A stretch of DNA of 64,000 nucleotides from Oxyruncus cristatus (GCA_013399855.1 VXAY01005627.1:710395-774394); one strand, 5' to 3'. Shown: positions 1 through 12,000, numbered from the stretch's first letter. The notes: a model not told the origin generated them from the sequence alone. A program made the numbers and translations.

Positions 1-494
1 ACTGTGCTGAAGAATGTTGATCTAAAGACTTAAAAAAGCTCTAAAATATATTTTTTTCTTTTCTTTTTTTTTCCTTTTCCTAATTCTTCTGCTTTAAAAA
101 TGGTGTGAGAGCAGTATCTGAAATACATTACTATTTTTGTATTGGAAAGGTAAGTTTGATAAACTGCCTTGCAAACAGCTTATTTCCTGAAGGGGAAAAA
201 TCAAAAGTTCTCTGAATATTTTCAGAGAAAAACTTAGAGCTGCATGAAATTTTTCAGCCAATTTTTCATCCTGAAAAGTATAGATTTAGTTAAACAGGAA
301 AAATTGATGTATTTCTATCAATTTCTATATCAATTCACAGGATCAGTTTGAATGACTTTTGAAAGATTTTTTTGACATTTTGAATTGCAGAATAATAGGC
401 TGACAGTACACCTGGCATCATCTGATCCCTGCCCAAATTAAAGTGTCTGAATACTGCTTAGGTGGATGCTTTTCTCCAAAAATGCACTTGGAAA

Positions 495-496
<2 letters not shown>
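1..496. other. unique AT-rich noncoding DNA
   Basis: No gene or recognisable repeat is seen. A pyrimidine-rich tract of about 30 bases lies near 50-80. Short direct repeats around TATCAATTTC occur near 317-337. The segment leads directly into the poly-A tract at 497. Confidence 0.6.
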
Positions 497-526
<30 letters not shown>

Positions 527-569
527 NNNNNNNNNNNNNNNNNNNNNNNNNNNNNNNNNNNNNNNNNNN

Positions 570-600
<31 letters not shown>
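497..600 (+). repeat. long poly-A homopolymer interrupted by an assembly gap
   Basis: Thirty A residues (497-526) precede a gap of 43 N, and 31 more A residues (570-600) follow it. An AATAAA-like sequence overlaps the left edge. The gap is probably an assembler failure inside the homopolymer, so the true length is unknown. Open frames called across it (poly-Lys or poly-Phe) are artefacts. It may be the tail of a retrocopy, but no flanking target-site duplication was recognised. The bases before the tail do not look like a known gene. Confidence 0.9.
527..569. other. assembly gap (43 N)
   Basis: A run of N flanked on both sides by A homopolymer. Confidence 0.99.
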
Positions 601-605
<5 letters not shown>

Positions 606-937
606 GATATGCAGAAAAAACTCCCAAAGTAGATGAACTTATGAGCATTTTGAATCACACTAGGTGCTGAATGTGACATAAAGCAATGCTTGACTTTGTC
701 TTTCAGCTTACTGAGAATTCAAAAAATATTTAACAAAAGAAAAAAATAAAACAAAACAAATTTATTGTCTGAACTGTCCGTGAACAGTCAGTCATATGTA
801 TGTGCAGGGCTACTTAAAGCCTTGACCTGAACAGAGAAGGAGAGACAGTGAGAACCAAGTAGAAGAAGCCTTTCACTGGGATTGCACCAACTGGGTAGGC
901 TGAGGCAAACACCCAGTGGAGTTTAACCCATGTTATA
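601..937. other. unique noncoding DNA
   Basis: No gene, RNA or repeat family is recognised between the poly-A tract and the CR1 copy. Confidence 0.6.
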
Positions 938-1358
938 CAGAATCACAAAGTCATCAAGGTCGGAAAAGACCTCCAAGATTGTTGAGTCCAATCTTCGATC
1001 GATCACCACCTTGTCAACTAGACCAGGGCACCAAGTGCCACGTCCTGGCATTTCTTGAACACTTCCAGGGATGGTGACTACATCACTCCCCTGGGCAGTC
1101 TGTTCCAAAGCTTAACAACCTTTGCTGTAAAGAAATTCTTCCTGATGTCTAGCCCGAATCTCCCTTGGCACAGCATGAGCCTATGTCCTCTTGTCGCTAG
1201 CTGCCTGGGAGAAGAGGCCGACCCCCACCTGTCTACACCCTCTTTTCAGATTGTATTAGAGAATGATAAGCCCCCTCTGAGCCTCCTCTTCTCCAGTCTA
1301 AACAACTCCAACTCTTTCAGTTACTCCTCAATATGACTTTCTCTCTAGACCCTTCATC
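938..1358 (-). mobile_element. CR1 LINE fragment, 3' end, minus strand
   Basis: The left edge has the CR1 3' end in reverse orientation (CAGAATCAC, then GGTCGGAAAAGACCTCCAAG). Further right come the conserved blocks CCAGGGATGGTGACT, CCTGGGCAG-CTGTTCCAA, AAGAAATTCTTCCTGATGTC, CTCTTGTC and GCCTCCTCTTCTCCAGTCTA, in the order expected for a reversed CR1 tail. It covers the last part of ORF2 and the 3' end. CR1 moves by target-primed reverse transcription using an endonuclease and reverse transcriptase, and most copies are 5'-truncated, as here. The copy is diverged with no intact frame. Its right edge joins an oppositely oriented CR1 segment. Confidence 0.93.
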
Positions 1359-1403
1359 TGAAGGGCAATGAAGTTAGTGAAGGGTCTAGAGAGTAAGTCA
1401 TAT
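1331..1403. repeat. inverted repeat (hairpin) at the CR1-CR1 junction
   Basis: The left arm (1331-1356) and right arm (1378-1403) are reverse complements at 25 of 26 positions, separated by a 21-base loop. Both arms are CR1 sequence, one from each opposing fragment. Confidence 0.92.
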
Positions 1404-1452
1404 CAGGAGCAGCTGAGGAGCAGGAATCTGTGAGAACTGTAGAGGAGGATAA
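1360..1452 (+). mobile_element. CR1 fragment in inverted orientation, abutting the previous copy
   Basis: Starting GAAGGGCAATGAAG, this matches the same CR1 region as the right end of the minus-strand copy but on the plus strand: GAAGGGTCTAGAG, then AAGTCATAT, then AGGAGCAGCTGAGGA. Similarity fades near 1452. The two copies share non-consensus bases (TCTCTC beside TAGACCC), which favours an inverted duplication of one copy over two unrelated insertions. Confidence 0.85.
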
Positions 1453-2113
1453 ACTTCAGTAGTTTCAAGTTTTCAGAAAAATTTCATTATTATAATCACT
1501 TGTGCATTTTGACTTATAGGACTGAGCATTTCCTTGACTTTGAATAGTTATGTATTTAGGATTCTCACAATACCTTTGTTTAACAGTTGTTTGCTTCATG
1601 GTCCCCATATGGGTTAAGTATGACTATCACCCTCTTCTTAACTTTCCTCCATATACTTCAACTGCAGCACTACAGGCCTGTAACTAAAAGGTAAATCATT
1701 TCAGCCACTTCTAATTTTGGGCTATTATCTCATGGGTCATAACTTAAATTGTCTATTACTTGTTTCTCTATGCGTATACAAAAGCATTAACATACACAAA
1801 CAACTGATAATAAACTAATCTAGTCATGGAGCTATCTGTGTTTTCTTCACCATTAATGACTAAGCAAGGATAAGACACATTTGAGATCCTCCTTTTTTTT
1901 TGTCAAGCTTTGCTCCAAATGACTGGAAAACAGCATTTCTATCTGATTAAGTGTTGAGCTGGGATTTTGAGCTTTGCTAAGTAACAAGTATCACAGAGTC
2001 CTCCTTAATTGCTGTGTATATTACTGGACCATATTGTACAGTAACTACTGGGTAGCTGCATTGAAAATGGGTGCACCTCTCACAAAAACTGAGCTTTAAT
2101 AAGCCATCCTTAT
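1453..2113. other. unique AT-rich noncoding DNA
   Basis: No repeat family, RNA gene or coding signal is recognised. Confidence 0.55.
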
Positions 2114-2123
2114 TTGTCCACAG

Positions 2124-2347
2124 TTGCCAGACTTTTGTATCATGGCAATCTCTCTGTAAACACTTCTGATAACGTTAGTCTCTATTCTGCTTCTATTACT
2201 GCACCAAATTTGGGTCTAATAAATACACTATTCACTGATGGAGCTATAATTATCCAATCTGCAGGCTTTGCACATATAGGAGTTGTTGAATCAGATATTC
2301 TAACGCAGGGCCTGATGTCTCTTCTGGCAACTCCACCACCTCAGTAG
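2124..2347 (+). CDS. weak candidate coding exon, unidentified
   Basis: An open frame of about 74 codons ends at TAG (2345-2347). It is preceded by an acceptor-like sequence TTTGTCCACAG ending at 2123. The predicted peptide is uncharged and rich in Ser, Thr, Leu, Ile and Ala, with the C-terminal end LLATPPPQ. No signal peptide, membrane segment or known domain is visible and I do not recognise the family. If real it would be a terminal exon entered in phase through the acceptor. The 77-codon open frame is well within the length expected by chance here, and no AATAAA signal was noted just after the stop. The function is unknown and random reading frame is the main alternative. Confidence 0.13.
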
Positions 2348-2509
2348 TTTGTGTTTTACAGTTTTAAATTGGTAACATTAAATGTCTTTAATAGCTTATT
2401 ACTGGAATCCTTTACACAACAGAGATGTGGTGAATACAAATAGAGTACTTGACAAATCACAGACTGTAATGGTTGGCAGATCCCATTGGCAATTTAGTAA
2501 TGTGCTCAG

Positions 2510-2556
2510 GATCACAGATATTAGGGTTGGAAAAGACACATTAGGTGAAATCCTAG
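2510..2556 (-). mobile_element. CR1 3'-end scrap, minus strand
   Basis: ATCACAGATATTAGGGTTGG followed by AAAAGACACATTAGG resembles the reversed CR1 terminus. Only about 45 bases are recognisable, so this is a heavily decayed fragment. Confidence 0.5.
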
Positions 2557-2604
2557 GTTGACTGAAGAAAATGGCAGAATTTCTGTTGAGTTCAATGGAT
2601 TCAG

Positions 2605-2640
2605 TTGCATTAATAGTGTTGCATTAATAGTGTTGCATTA
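2605..2640 (+). repeat. 14-bp tandem repeat, about 2.6 copies
   Basis: The unit TTGCATTAATAGTG occurs at 2605-2618 and 2619-2632, with a partial third copy at 2633-2640. The two full copies are identical, which suggests recent slippage. Confidence 0.9.
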
Positions 2641-4600
2641 TATCACCTTCCAGTATTGATCACAGCAATCCAGTCTGTGTGCAGTCCTACAGGGAGCACC
2701 CTGAATCCAAGCACTCAGATTTGGTAGGAAAGTATGTAGCTATAAGCTTTATTGATTGCTGTATTCATTTACCACTGGCCAAACTCCCAAGGCCCTACCT
2801 CTGGGCTTATTCAAAATTTGCTAAGTTTCTTCTTGTTGTATGATCCTGGTCAGGAAGCCAAGAGGATGTCCCTGGGACATTACACAGCACAGCTTGAAGT
2901 GACTCAAAACTCTCACAAGATCCAGAATGACTTCTGCTGAACTTCTCAGATGTTTCCAGCAAGCACAGTAGGCTTATTTAAACTTGCTTGTTGGAGCCAT
3001 GGGCTCCTTCTTAAACCTTGAGTCTCAGTAGTTTCCACTGTCATCAGAAATACAAATCCACCTCTAAAGAAGCAACTGAATGTGCATTCTGTAACAAGGT
3101 TTCCTCAGATGGCAGAGGCAGGAGGCTACCAAGGACATCAGGTGTTTGTCCTCATTGAGGTCGAGATTGAGATTAGAAGAGCAGTGCAGGGCATTCCAGT
3201 AGTGTACAGTAGGAGGCATAATTTAGTACACCCTAAACTTCATTTGCCCTCAGGTTGTCCCAAATAGTCCTTGAGTCCATTCTTGAATTTGAGGTTCACG
3301 ATTAATAAATTGGAAATGTGACTTAGACGCACTCTTCTACTTGTGGTCATAATGAACACAAAATAAGCATTGAGTCCCTGAGGTGGCTGCACAAAGTTTC
3401 ACTGTCATTTCAAGGCTCAAGTTTTGCCCTGCTGAATAGAAATTAGAGGACAGTCCCCAGATATGAGCCCTTGAGAAGAAAAGGTAGTAACCACTGCAAA
3501 ACTTTACCTGGCATGTAACTGGTTCACTGATATATTCTGCTGATAAAATCCCATGGTCATGTATCATTTCAAATCCTTCCATCGACTTTCAGGCAGTAAC
3601 TGAAAAGCAAAAATGCAAGGTGATCATTGCCTCAATAAAAACCTTTCACAGCCAAGTGTAAATGAAAGCTGTAAATTGCGCGTTTCTTTCCCCATGCGTC
3701 TCACAGGTCTGAACTCTGAGGATCAATCAGTTGCACACAGGAGTCATGACCCTGCTCTCATTGCTCTAAGGAACTGTTGTCTCACTGTAAGCTATGACCC
3801 TTGACATGAACCTGGTAATATTACTACTTGTGGGTCTACCAACAACAAGCCCTCTGTGGTCCCAATGTGCTTAAGAAAACTTAATTCCTCTTGTTCCAAA
3901 TGTAGGGATCTCTTTTGTGCCAATTACCCTTTGACACTGCTATTCAAGCTTACTTTTCCAAACACTGGTCCCATAAACACTTCTCCTTTCACAAGGAGAT
4001 AGGTCAGCAATAGCAAGGAAAGTTAGTGCAAAAATGTTTTTTTTTGATGTTCTGATTTTGGGGCAGTTGCTAAATGTATGACACTGCCTTTCAGGAAGCT
4101 TTGCATAATGGCTGGATAGCTGACTTCCTTATTACTTGATCTTCAGTTTTCTTGTAGGCTTAGCAGGCAAGCTGTAAATGCTTTATAGTCGTCATGGTAG
4201 ATCTTGCTGGGAATCTATGGGTGAAATCAGACTCCTACATATAACTATTCAAATACACCTCAGCATTGACTGCCTGGGTTTTCAGTCACAGTCTCAAATA
4301 AACCTTCTTTGTGGCTATATTAGCCTTGGAACTACATATTTCAGTTATTTCCACATTCTTGAACCAAAATCACTTCCTCCAACGAGGAGGTGAGTCCTGA
4401 TCAAGCCAGTTCAGGTGCTGCAGCAGCAGAAGCACTGTTAATGCCCATAGTTGTTCTGCTTGTTGATTCTGTAGAAGGAGCATCAGAGTGGTGCACATAC
4501 ATCTGTTATAACTGTTTACATGCGAATGATCCATCAGGGGCTGGGAGGTGAAAGTTTGATACAGAACACACCAGAGCACAAGGAAATGACTGTCCTTCCC
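2641..4600. other. unique noncoding DNA
   Basis: No supported gene or repeat. Open frames here are short and unlike known proteins. Confidence 0.5.
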
Positions 4601-5410
4601 CGCTAACTTCTTCACTGATCACTTTTGTCTACCTCTCTGCCCCTTTACTGAGCAAATAAATAAACTGGTCATTACTTTCTATGGTAAGGTCCTGGTGTCT
4701 TTTCTGGCTGAGTGGCAGGCTGCCCCACCAGCAGGCAGCTGGGCAGGATGGTTTAGGCTGTCCATTTGCCAAGTGAGCAGGTTGGTGGCCCTGGGATGCA
4801 GCTGCACTGTGAGATACCTGAAGGAGAGAAAGCACAACTGATGGCAGCTGATAGCTTGACAGCCTGGAGGCCTTTCACAGACTCACAGACTCATCCAAAG
4901 CACAAATGCCACTTCTGGGTCTTGAGAAGGGCAGAACACGGTTAAAAACGATGAAGGCTGACGTTTCAAGGAGTGTTGTTGGGGGACACTGGGCTCTCTT
5001 TCTGGTCACTGATCTGCTCAGGGGCTTTCAGAAATGCACCACCTTGTACTTAGCCATGATTTCTGCACTTTGCTGTAACTCATAGAGCTATACTCCTTGC
5101 TCCTCAGGGCAAGGCTTCCATTGCCTGCCCAGCTTCTCAGCAGGGCTCCTTAGGTTGTACTCAGCCCAGCTCCTGACACAGCACCCTGGCAGTTCCTCGC
5201 CCCAGAGGGGAGCAGGGGAGGTCCTGTGCATCTGTGAGGAGCCCACAGCCAGCTCCCACTGCATGTGAAACAAGCTGGGTGTTTGTCTCATATTGGGGGC
5301 TGCAGCTGGGAGTATCCACTGTGCAAATAAATAACTCTGCTCCCCTAACCTCTTTAGCAGCTTAAGTGGTACTGGGGTACCTTCTTGGACAGATGAAGGC
5401 AAACGGAGGA
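4600..5410. other. GC-richer unclassified segment
   Basis: Clearly richer in G and C than its neighbours, with many CAGCTG, GGCAG and CCCAG words. Two GCAAATAAATAA motifs lie about 660 bases apart (near 4652 and 5319) and suggested an old LTR, but no terminal repeats, TG...CA ends or internal retroviral sequence are visible. The 104-codon minus-strand open frame at 5088-5402 has no recognisable motif. It could be an unrecognised decayed repeat or unique DNA. Confidence 0.35.
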
Positions 5411-5531
5411 GTGAGTTGCAGTAGTTGATAGCAGGAAGGATCTGTTTCTCTAATGCCTGTCATTCTGTTGCCCAAAGACTACAAGGATGGCTTGTCACTC
5501 AGTTCATCTGGCCTGAAGATTTCTGCTTTTG

Positions 5532-5548
5532 AAAAAAAAAAAAAAAAA
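5532..5548 (+). repeat. poly-A run
   Basis: Seventeen consecutive A residues in otherwise unique sequence. Confidence 0.95.
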
Positions 5549-6765
5549 GGTTTACTGTCTTCTTTTTCTATTCCTCTGGTCATTCTGTGAAAATTAATGT
5601 TCCCTTGCTGTTGTTGGCATTTTTAACAGAAAGTCAGCAGCTTGGGAACTGGTGGTCTGCCAAAGCAGTCACCACACACGCCAAGGTAAGGCCTGCTCAC
5701 ACTAGCTATGGGCTGTACAGCCTGCAAAAGGGAGCAGGGAAGAATGAATGGAAGTGGATGAGGGTTGTATTATCAGGTTCACCTTTCAGGATTATGCTGG
5801 ATGGTCTTTATTACTGTGATGTTATCTGCTTCCTTCTCCCCAGGATGCTTCAGTCGTGTCCCTTGGGGGTGCTCAAATGAGCAACAGTAAATTTCCTTCC
5901 CTTAACAAGTGGCACTGGTGAAACCATGCTCCCATTGCTGGCTGATTTAGTAAAGAAGCTACTGTCCTGGTCTTAGTTTACTGCCAAGTCCTGTTGTGGG
6001 CACACAGCAGAAAGGGAGGTTTTTTATATATACACTCAATGTATCGCAGATGGCAATATTTTTTGCTCAGAAAACTCTTTGCCTAAGAGAAAACAAAGAA
6101 TGGGGATACCCTAACCCCAAGGAAGAGAGCTTTGGAAAGTTACATGCAAAGGGAAAACAGATATACAGCCTATCCACTGAATTTGTGTGGACTGGGTTTT
6201 TCCTGACATGCTAACTAATGGCTCTGAAGTTTTAGTGGCCTTTAATCTTTGATACTGATTATAACAATTCAATATCAAAGGCCTGACTTGGGTTGTCTAT
6301 TATTATTTTAGTAGCTTTAGTGTTTTTGTTTGAGCAGCTCAGTTAATTTTAGGTGGAAAAGACCTCATTCTCCTGTGGTTAGCACGTTGCATAGTCACTT
6401 CCCAAAGAGCTTCCTCTCTCACGGCTCCCTTTGGGCACTTATTTCCAGTGAGTTAAGGCGGGCTTTTGGGTCAGAGCTTAGAGAGCTGTGAGTCAGGAGA
6501 GAATCAAGGATAATGTATTTTTCTCACTCTCTCTATCTCTGTACTGCTTTATTTCTGGAAAATCAAATATAACAGTTTAATCAAAAAGGAAGTGGGAAAC
6601 AATGTAAAAATACTGCCTAGCTTTTGCACAAATAAAGTATAAATGAAATAGAAGCATATTCATCAAAATCCAAGTCAATACTGAAATAAAGTTGGCCCCT
6701 GTTGGTATATGCAACTTAAAAGGAAAAGAAAAAAAGTGGGCAGCAAAGCACATATGAAAAAGGAA
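5549..6765. other. unique noncoding DNA
   Basis: Nothing supported. A short TTTTAGGTGGAAAAGACCTC near 6347 recalls a CR1 end but is too short to call. Confidence 0.5.
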
Positions 6766-6781
6766 TTTTTTTTTTTTTTTT
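6766..6781 (+). repeat. poly-T run
   Basis: Sixteen consecutive T residues. Confidence 0.95.
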
Positions 6782-7058
6782 GTGAAATAGCTGTTTTTCA
6801 GAATATAATAGCAATAACACACTCTATGCATAAATGTTACGAGGGGGAAACTTCGCCTTTAAATTAGATATTTTTCTTTCTATGCAAAAAGAATAGCAGA
6901 GAATAGCTTTGGATACATGTTGGGACTGGGAATTACAACCTGGGTAATTTGGAGGGGCTGAATTACAAATATCTGCTGTGATTGATGGTAACAGGGCAGA
7001 TGGGGCCTTTAAAGTCCTGGCAAGGCAGGAGGTCACACTCGTAATACCACGACGTACA

Positions 7059-7108
7059 GGGACTGGGAATCTGCCCAGGGGACTGGGAACCCTCCCAGGG
7101 GCTCCCAG
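7059..7108 (+). repeat. 20-bp tandem repeat, two copies plus a partial
   Basis: Two units starting GGGACTGGGAA (7059-7078 and 7079-7098) match at 17 of 20 positions, followed by a partial third ending CTCCCAG. The same GGGACTGGGAAT word occurs alone at 6922-6933, about 135 bases upstream. Confidence 0.8.
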
Positions 7109-7109
7109 C

Positions 7110-9046
7110 CAACAGTCTTAAATAAAGTTCTAGTGCAGAAGGAGTATTGGAAATGCTGAAAAAAACCCAAGAAAAAAAAGAAAAGGCAGGACAAAATAGG
7201 GACTATCAGTAGAAATATTTGTCTTCAGTGTCTGAGGAAACCACTGCCTGGTTGTTGTTGCTCTTTCTCTTAGTCCCTGTTTGGAGAAAAGCTGCTCAGG
7301 AGTTTTCCCTGGCCTGCCTATGGGGCTTGGCCTTGTGGTCTGGTGGAAAATGAGTCGGGGCTGCCCCCATGAGCTACATGGTGATCCCTAGGAGGTGACC
7401 TGATTCCCACTCAGATCAGCAAGCACTCCTTCAGCTCACCTGCATCACCCTCCCACAGAGCTCTAATACCTTTAATTCACTATGAAGGCATCCACTGAGG
7501 TTAGACAGTGATCCTCGCAGGTGCAAGGACCCACCCAAGAACAGACTCTAATATGAGACAGTGACTCTTTGCCATGCCATCAGTCAAAAGAGTAGCTTAC
7601 AAAGTGATTGAGAAAACTAAATGGTGACCTGTTCCATCAGATGATCACTGGATGCATCAGGTTTACTTATGGAGTACTAAAGTGTTGTCATGAAAGGCTT
7701 TAGGAAATTTTATTCCTTATAATTTGTTCTGGTCTTTTTCCTCAGAGAAGATTTTGGGATTGGGATTTACATATTTTTGTATAAAAACTTGAGTTGACTA
7801 TGACAATATAATTCTGCCATTCTTTATCTGCTATCTGAGTAAGATCTCTTGATGCCAAATGAATGATTTCTGGAAAATAAAGCTGTACAGGTTAAGGCAA
7901 ACTTGACTTGCATTTTGTCCAAGAACCATAACCATTAGAAAAATACAACTAAAGTGAAAGGCAGGAAAGAGCAGAAGCTCCTCAAATTTTTCCCTTCCCT
8001 TTCCACTGACTTCTTTATGATAACCAGATTTTATGAGAAATAAAGATCTGGGAAAAAAATGGGACCCAGTTTCCTCCTGGTCTTGAGGACAGACCTGAAA
8101 AAATTCACAGAGTGTTTCACAGAAATCTTTAATAAAACCACCTTGGAGTCCTATATGGTCATCGGGGTTACAGAAATTCCAGTTTACTGCAGTTGGGAGG
8201 ATGCCAACAAATGGATCACATTACCATGTGGTTGTGGTACTGGTAATGTTTCTGTCAAGAGATTCCAGTTAAAGCACATTTCACACCTGATGAACGCATT
8301 GCTTTTTTAATAATTTACAATGTGGCCCTCGTTGGATGCAACATAAGTTCCGATGCCAGAGATATATGGGCTGTTCAACACAGGATACAAAGCCACCTTT
8401 CTCCATATTGACCTCTTCATACAGAAAAGGAGAGTGAGAGAGACAGCATCTAACTGTGAAGACACTGGTCAGGTAAAAGTGTGCAAAGAGAAGCCTAGAG
8501 TGTCAAGGGAAGCAGAAAAAGAAATCAAAGCCATGATACTATTATGTAGGGATTTGCTTCATCTAAGTGCCCCTTACCTACCCAGCAGTTGCAACTAGTG
8601 CCTGTGATGAGTCCCCTTACCCTTACTGTCCTTGAATGTGCTTTGGCAGGCCTGTGTTTCCTCACTGATTATTTTACCGTGAGTATTGGAAAGGCAGATG
8701 TGTGGTTTGCCTCCTGGGCAGGAGAGCAACTGCCTGCAGAATGCTGTTAGCTGGGAGATTTAACTGCATAAACTGAAATGCTGTGAGTGATGATTTTAGA
8801 ATTGGCATGTTCTCCTTTCAACTTATAAACCTATTTTGGTATTTATATAGAGCCATAAAATATAGCAGGAATGTTTTAATATATTTACTTTCACAGGACA
8901 GCTATATATATATCCTGAAACCAAAGCTGTTATTTTTGTTTTCTTTACTTGTTATCCAGTAATATTTAAATTATTGATCACATCCACTCAGGCTTAGTAA
9001 ATCTTGCATTCACATGTACCTTTTTAATGACTGAAATAGTGATTTT
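7110..9046. other. unique AT-rich noncoding DNA
   Basis: No supported feature. The 83-codon open frame at 8059-8310 has no recognisable domain and contains an AATAAA. A T-rich run ends the stretch near 9043-9064. Confidence 0.5.
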
Positions 9047-9064
9047 TTTTCTTTTTTTTTTTTT

Positions 9065-12000
9065 GAGTCTGTGGATAGTAATGTTAATGGGCATACACTG
9101 CTCAAGAACTGCTTTAACCCATCTACCAAACAAATATGGTCTGCCATGATGCTGTCATGGTTACCTTTGATGGAAAATCACCATCTTATTGCCCAGAAAG
9201 GAGGGGAAATGTTATCTGGAAAGAAGAGTTCATCTGACAATTACATTGATTTTAAGATGAGATTCTGCTGTTACGGCTGCTACTTTGACTTTTCTGGAGC
9301 TGCTAAGATACAGTTGAGGGCCGAAATGGACAAAAAAAATGTGGCTAATAAAGAAGTTAAGAGTGTTCCTCATTTATCTAGCAAAGAAAGAAAGAAAGAA
9401 GGAGAGGGGGGGACCCTCTGAGACTGTAATGTATTTTCTAAGAAAGAGACAGATAAAGGTAAAGTGAATGGAAATTTTTGATGAAGTTGGAAGGACTGAA
9501 TAAAGGAAGTTCCATTCAGAGTGGGAAGTGTGGTCTTCAAAATCACCACCAGTTTGGCTCCAACTCAAATTAAATAATAGATGTTTTCCTTGACCTTGTG
9601 CTACTTTCGTAGTGTGTTACATGATATATTCAAAAAATTAAACTGGCTCTTAATAATACTCCTTACTTTGGTGTTATTATTGGAGTACCATATGCAGACT
9701 AATCCTTCAGGCTTCACTTGGACAAAACTGTCAGTGTTTTCAGAGCAGGTTTCACCAAAATGTCCAAAGAAAGCTTGTGAATACAGTCTCATTTCAGAGC
9801 ACTGCTACACATTCCCAATGCTCACTGAAATGGTAACTGAAATAGGTTGGAAATATCACAACAGCAGTGTTTGGAGATACATCAGCATAGCTTGTTTTCA
9901 TCTGCCTGGAAATACTGTAAGATTGGCTGGAAGCAGAAAGAGAGGAGTGAGTCTGTTCAATGGGAAATAATGGACTTCAGGGTAAGATGGAAGACACAGA
10001 TGGATTCCCCTTGGAATCAGCTTGTTCACCTCTGGCCCCTAGAAAAGATGCAGTAATGGGCCTACACTATCAAGGGCCTGTAACAGTGAGCTCAGAACTC
10101 TTTCAGATCAGCATAAATAGGATCTGTCTGTGCCTGTAAGTATGCCTAGTCTGCATTTTTATAGGTGCATAAATAACTTGGCAGACTAAATTAATGCACA
10201 AGCCAGGTTAAGACCTTTATAAAAGAAAAAGATTGTTGCATTATTGGCATTAATGTGATTGAAAGGGTGAGTGCAGAGACATAATGCCATATGGCGGCAA
10301 GCAAGTCCTATGGTAAGCTTTCTGCTCCCCCAGGCACTGGGAAACAGAGGGAAGTGGAGCAGAGAGTGACGAGAGTATCACTTATGAGGATCTTGCTTAG
10401 GTTTTCCTTGTCATCATTGCTAGTTAAGGAACGGAGGACTATGCCTATCCCCACCACCTACGAGTCTAGAGAATTTATAGACTTTTCCTTCAGGACAGGA
10501 GAAGAATTGCTGTTGCGCACTGCACAGTGCTTTTCCTTTATTTGTACTTTGCCTGCCATCCCCAAATGTGCTTGCCATCTTAACCCCAAAGAGATCTCTT
10601 GTTCAGGAAAATGTTACCTAGAGTGAAGAATTTGGAAGAGCTCTCAAAAATACTCTCGAATGTGATTAAGCATTCAGGTTTGAAAAGGGTACTGTTCAGA
10701 GTGTGCACAGAGCACTAGAGGGAAGGACAGAGAATGAGGAAGAAGCAGAACTCAGTGTTGTCAGAAAGCCTCAAGACCTTTAAATTATTACCCTGAAAAT
10801 TGAAACTGCTCTATCAAAATTGATGGAAGTGCCATGTAAGGTTGTTCTCCCCTGTACCTTATTTCCAAAGTTTGCACTTTGAAATGTGTTTATCTGTAAT
10901 TCAAACCTAGAGGTCTGACTCTGAGTGACCTCAAGTTATTTTTTTAAGCAGTCTCTATTTATGTGACTGTGCATGATGACCCTTTGGACACAGAAAGATA
11001 TGCTGATGTGCTTTGAAATCAAAATGAATACACACAGACACACCTACCCCCTTTATTTCCACCCCTCCCTGTGTGGCAGCTCCTAGAAATTTGTCTTTTC
11101 TCTAAGTCTAAGGAAAGCTTACAGAAAAGTTGGGATGTTATTGTTAGAAACTAATGCCATAGCTAATGCATTATGCACATTCTTAAAATACATATGTGTG
11201 CACAGTCTCACATGCCCATGCTGTCCAAACATACTGTCATATGAGAGCACTTCAGAAAAATCATTACAATTTATCAATATATTGTGTCCCCCCTACCACC
11301 ACTTGAGGATGAAAGTTTTCAATGCTAATGCTGTAAAGTGTGTATTATGTTGATTTATGCTAATAGATTCTATAGATGCTGTCATAATATATTGTTAAGT
11401 GATGACATTGGTGAAGTACTCTTGCTTCCAGTGTTGGTTTGAAAACAGCAGGGGAGCCACCCACCTCTACAGTCTCTATGGTCTGTTAGATGCACCTGGG
11501 AGATGGGCACTTCTCCAGTTATTCCCTTTCTTATGCCCTTATTGGCAAAGCTTGCTATAAGGAGGTTAAAAGGGTGTTAAACATGAGACTTTTCTCGAAT
11601 GTTTTCCAGCTTATTACTGTTTGGCTACAACAGGGCCCATTACACTGGATTTGAGATCTTCCTTGGGAACCCACACTAACCTAGGAGCTGCAAATGTCTG
11701 TCCATATGCCACGTAGTAGAGTAAGTTCCATGTGAGACAAAAATTTCTGTGCCTTATAAGCAAGAGCTTATGTGTGCCCATAAGAAAGGTTGTCCAGCCT
11801 CTCTTCAGATGGGGAGGAGTATGGATGTCGCTTCAGACCTCCCTGCTGTCTGCACCAGTGGAACTACTTGAAAGGACTGAAGAGAGAGGTGTGAGGATCA
11901 GGAAGGGTAATGTAATGACTGCTTTTCTTTGGTAGCATGGACACATTGACTCCACCCTCTGCTCTGATTGGCAGTGTGGGCTTTTGTGTTACTGGGTGCC

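Noticed and set aside
418..679. Open frames on both strands across the N run
   Set aside because: They are homopolymer translations (Lys or Phe) joined by unknown residues across an assembly gap.
923..1336. Open frames inside the CR1 copy near 1 kb
   Set aside because: They are translations of a degraded CR1 3' end, not host genes.
4630..5410. Possible solo LTR suggested by two GCAAATAAATAA motifs
   Set aside because: No terminal repeats, target-site duplication, primer-binding site or retroviral coding remnant could be seen.
6345..6372. CR1-like end (TTTTAGGTGGAAAAGACCTC)
   Set aside because: Only about 20 matching bases, with no flanking CR1 sequence.
9581..9970. 129-codon frame with a hydrophobic start and cysteines
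   Set aside because: It briefly suggested a small type II membrane protein, but cysteine spacing fits no family I know and no exon boundaries support it.
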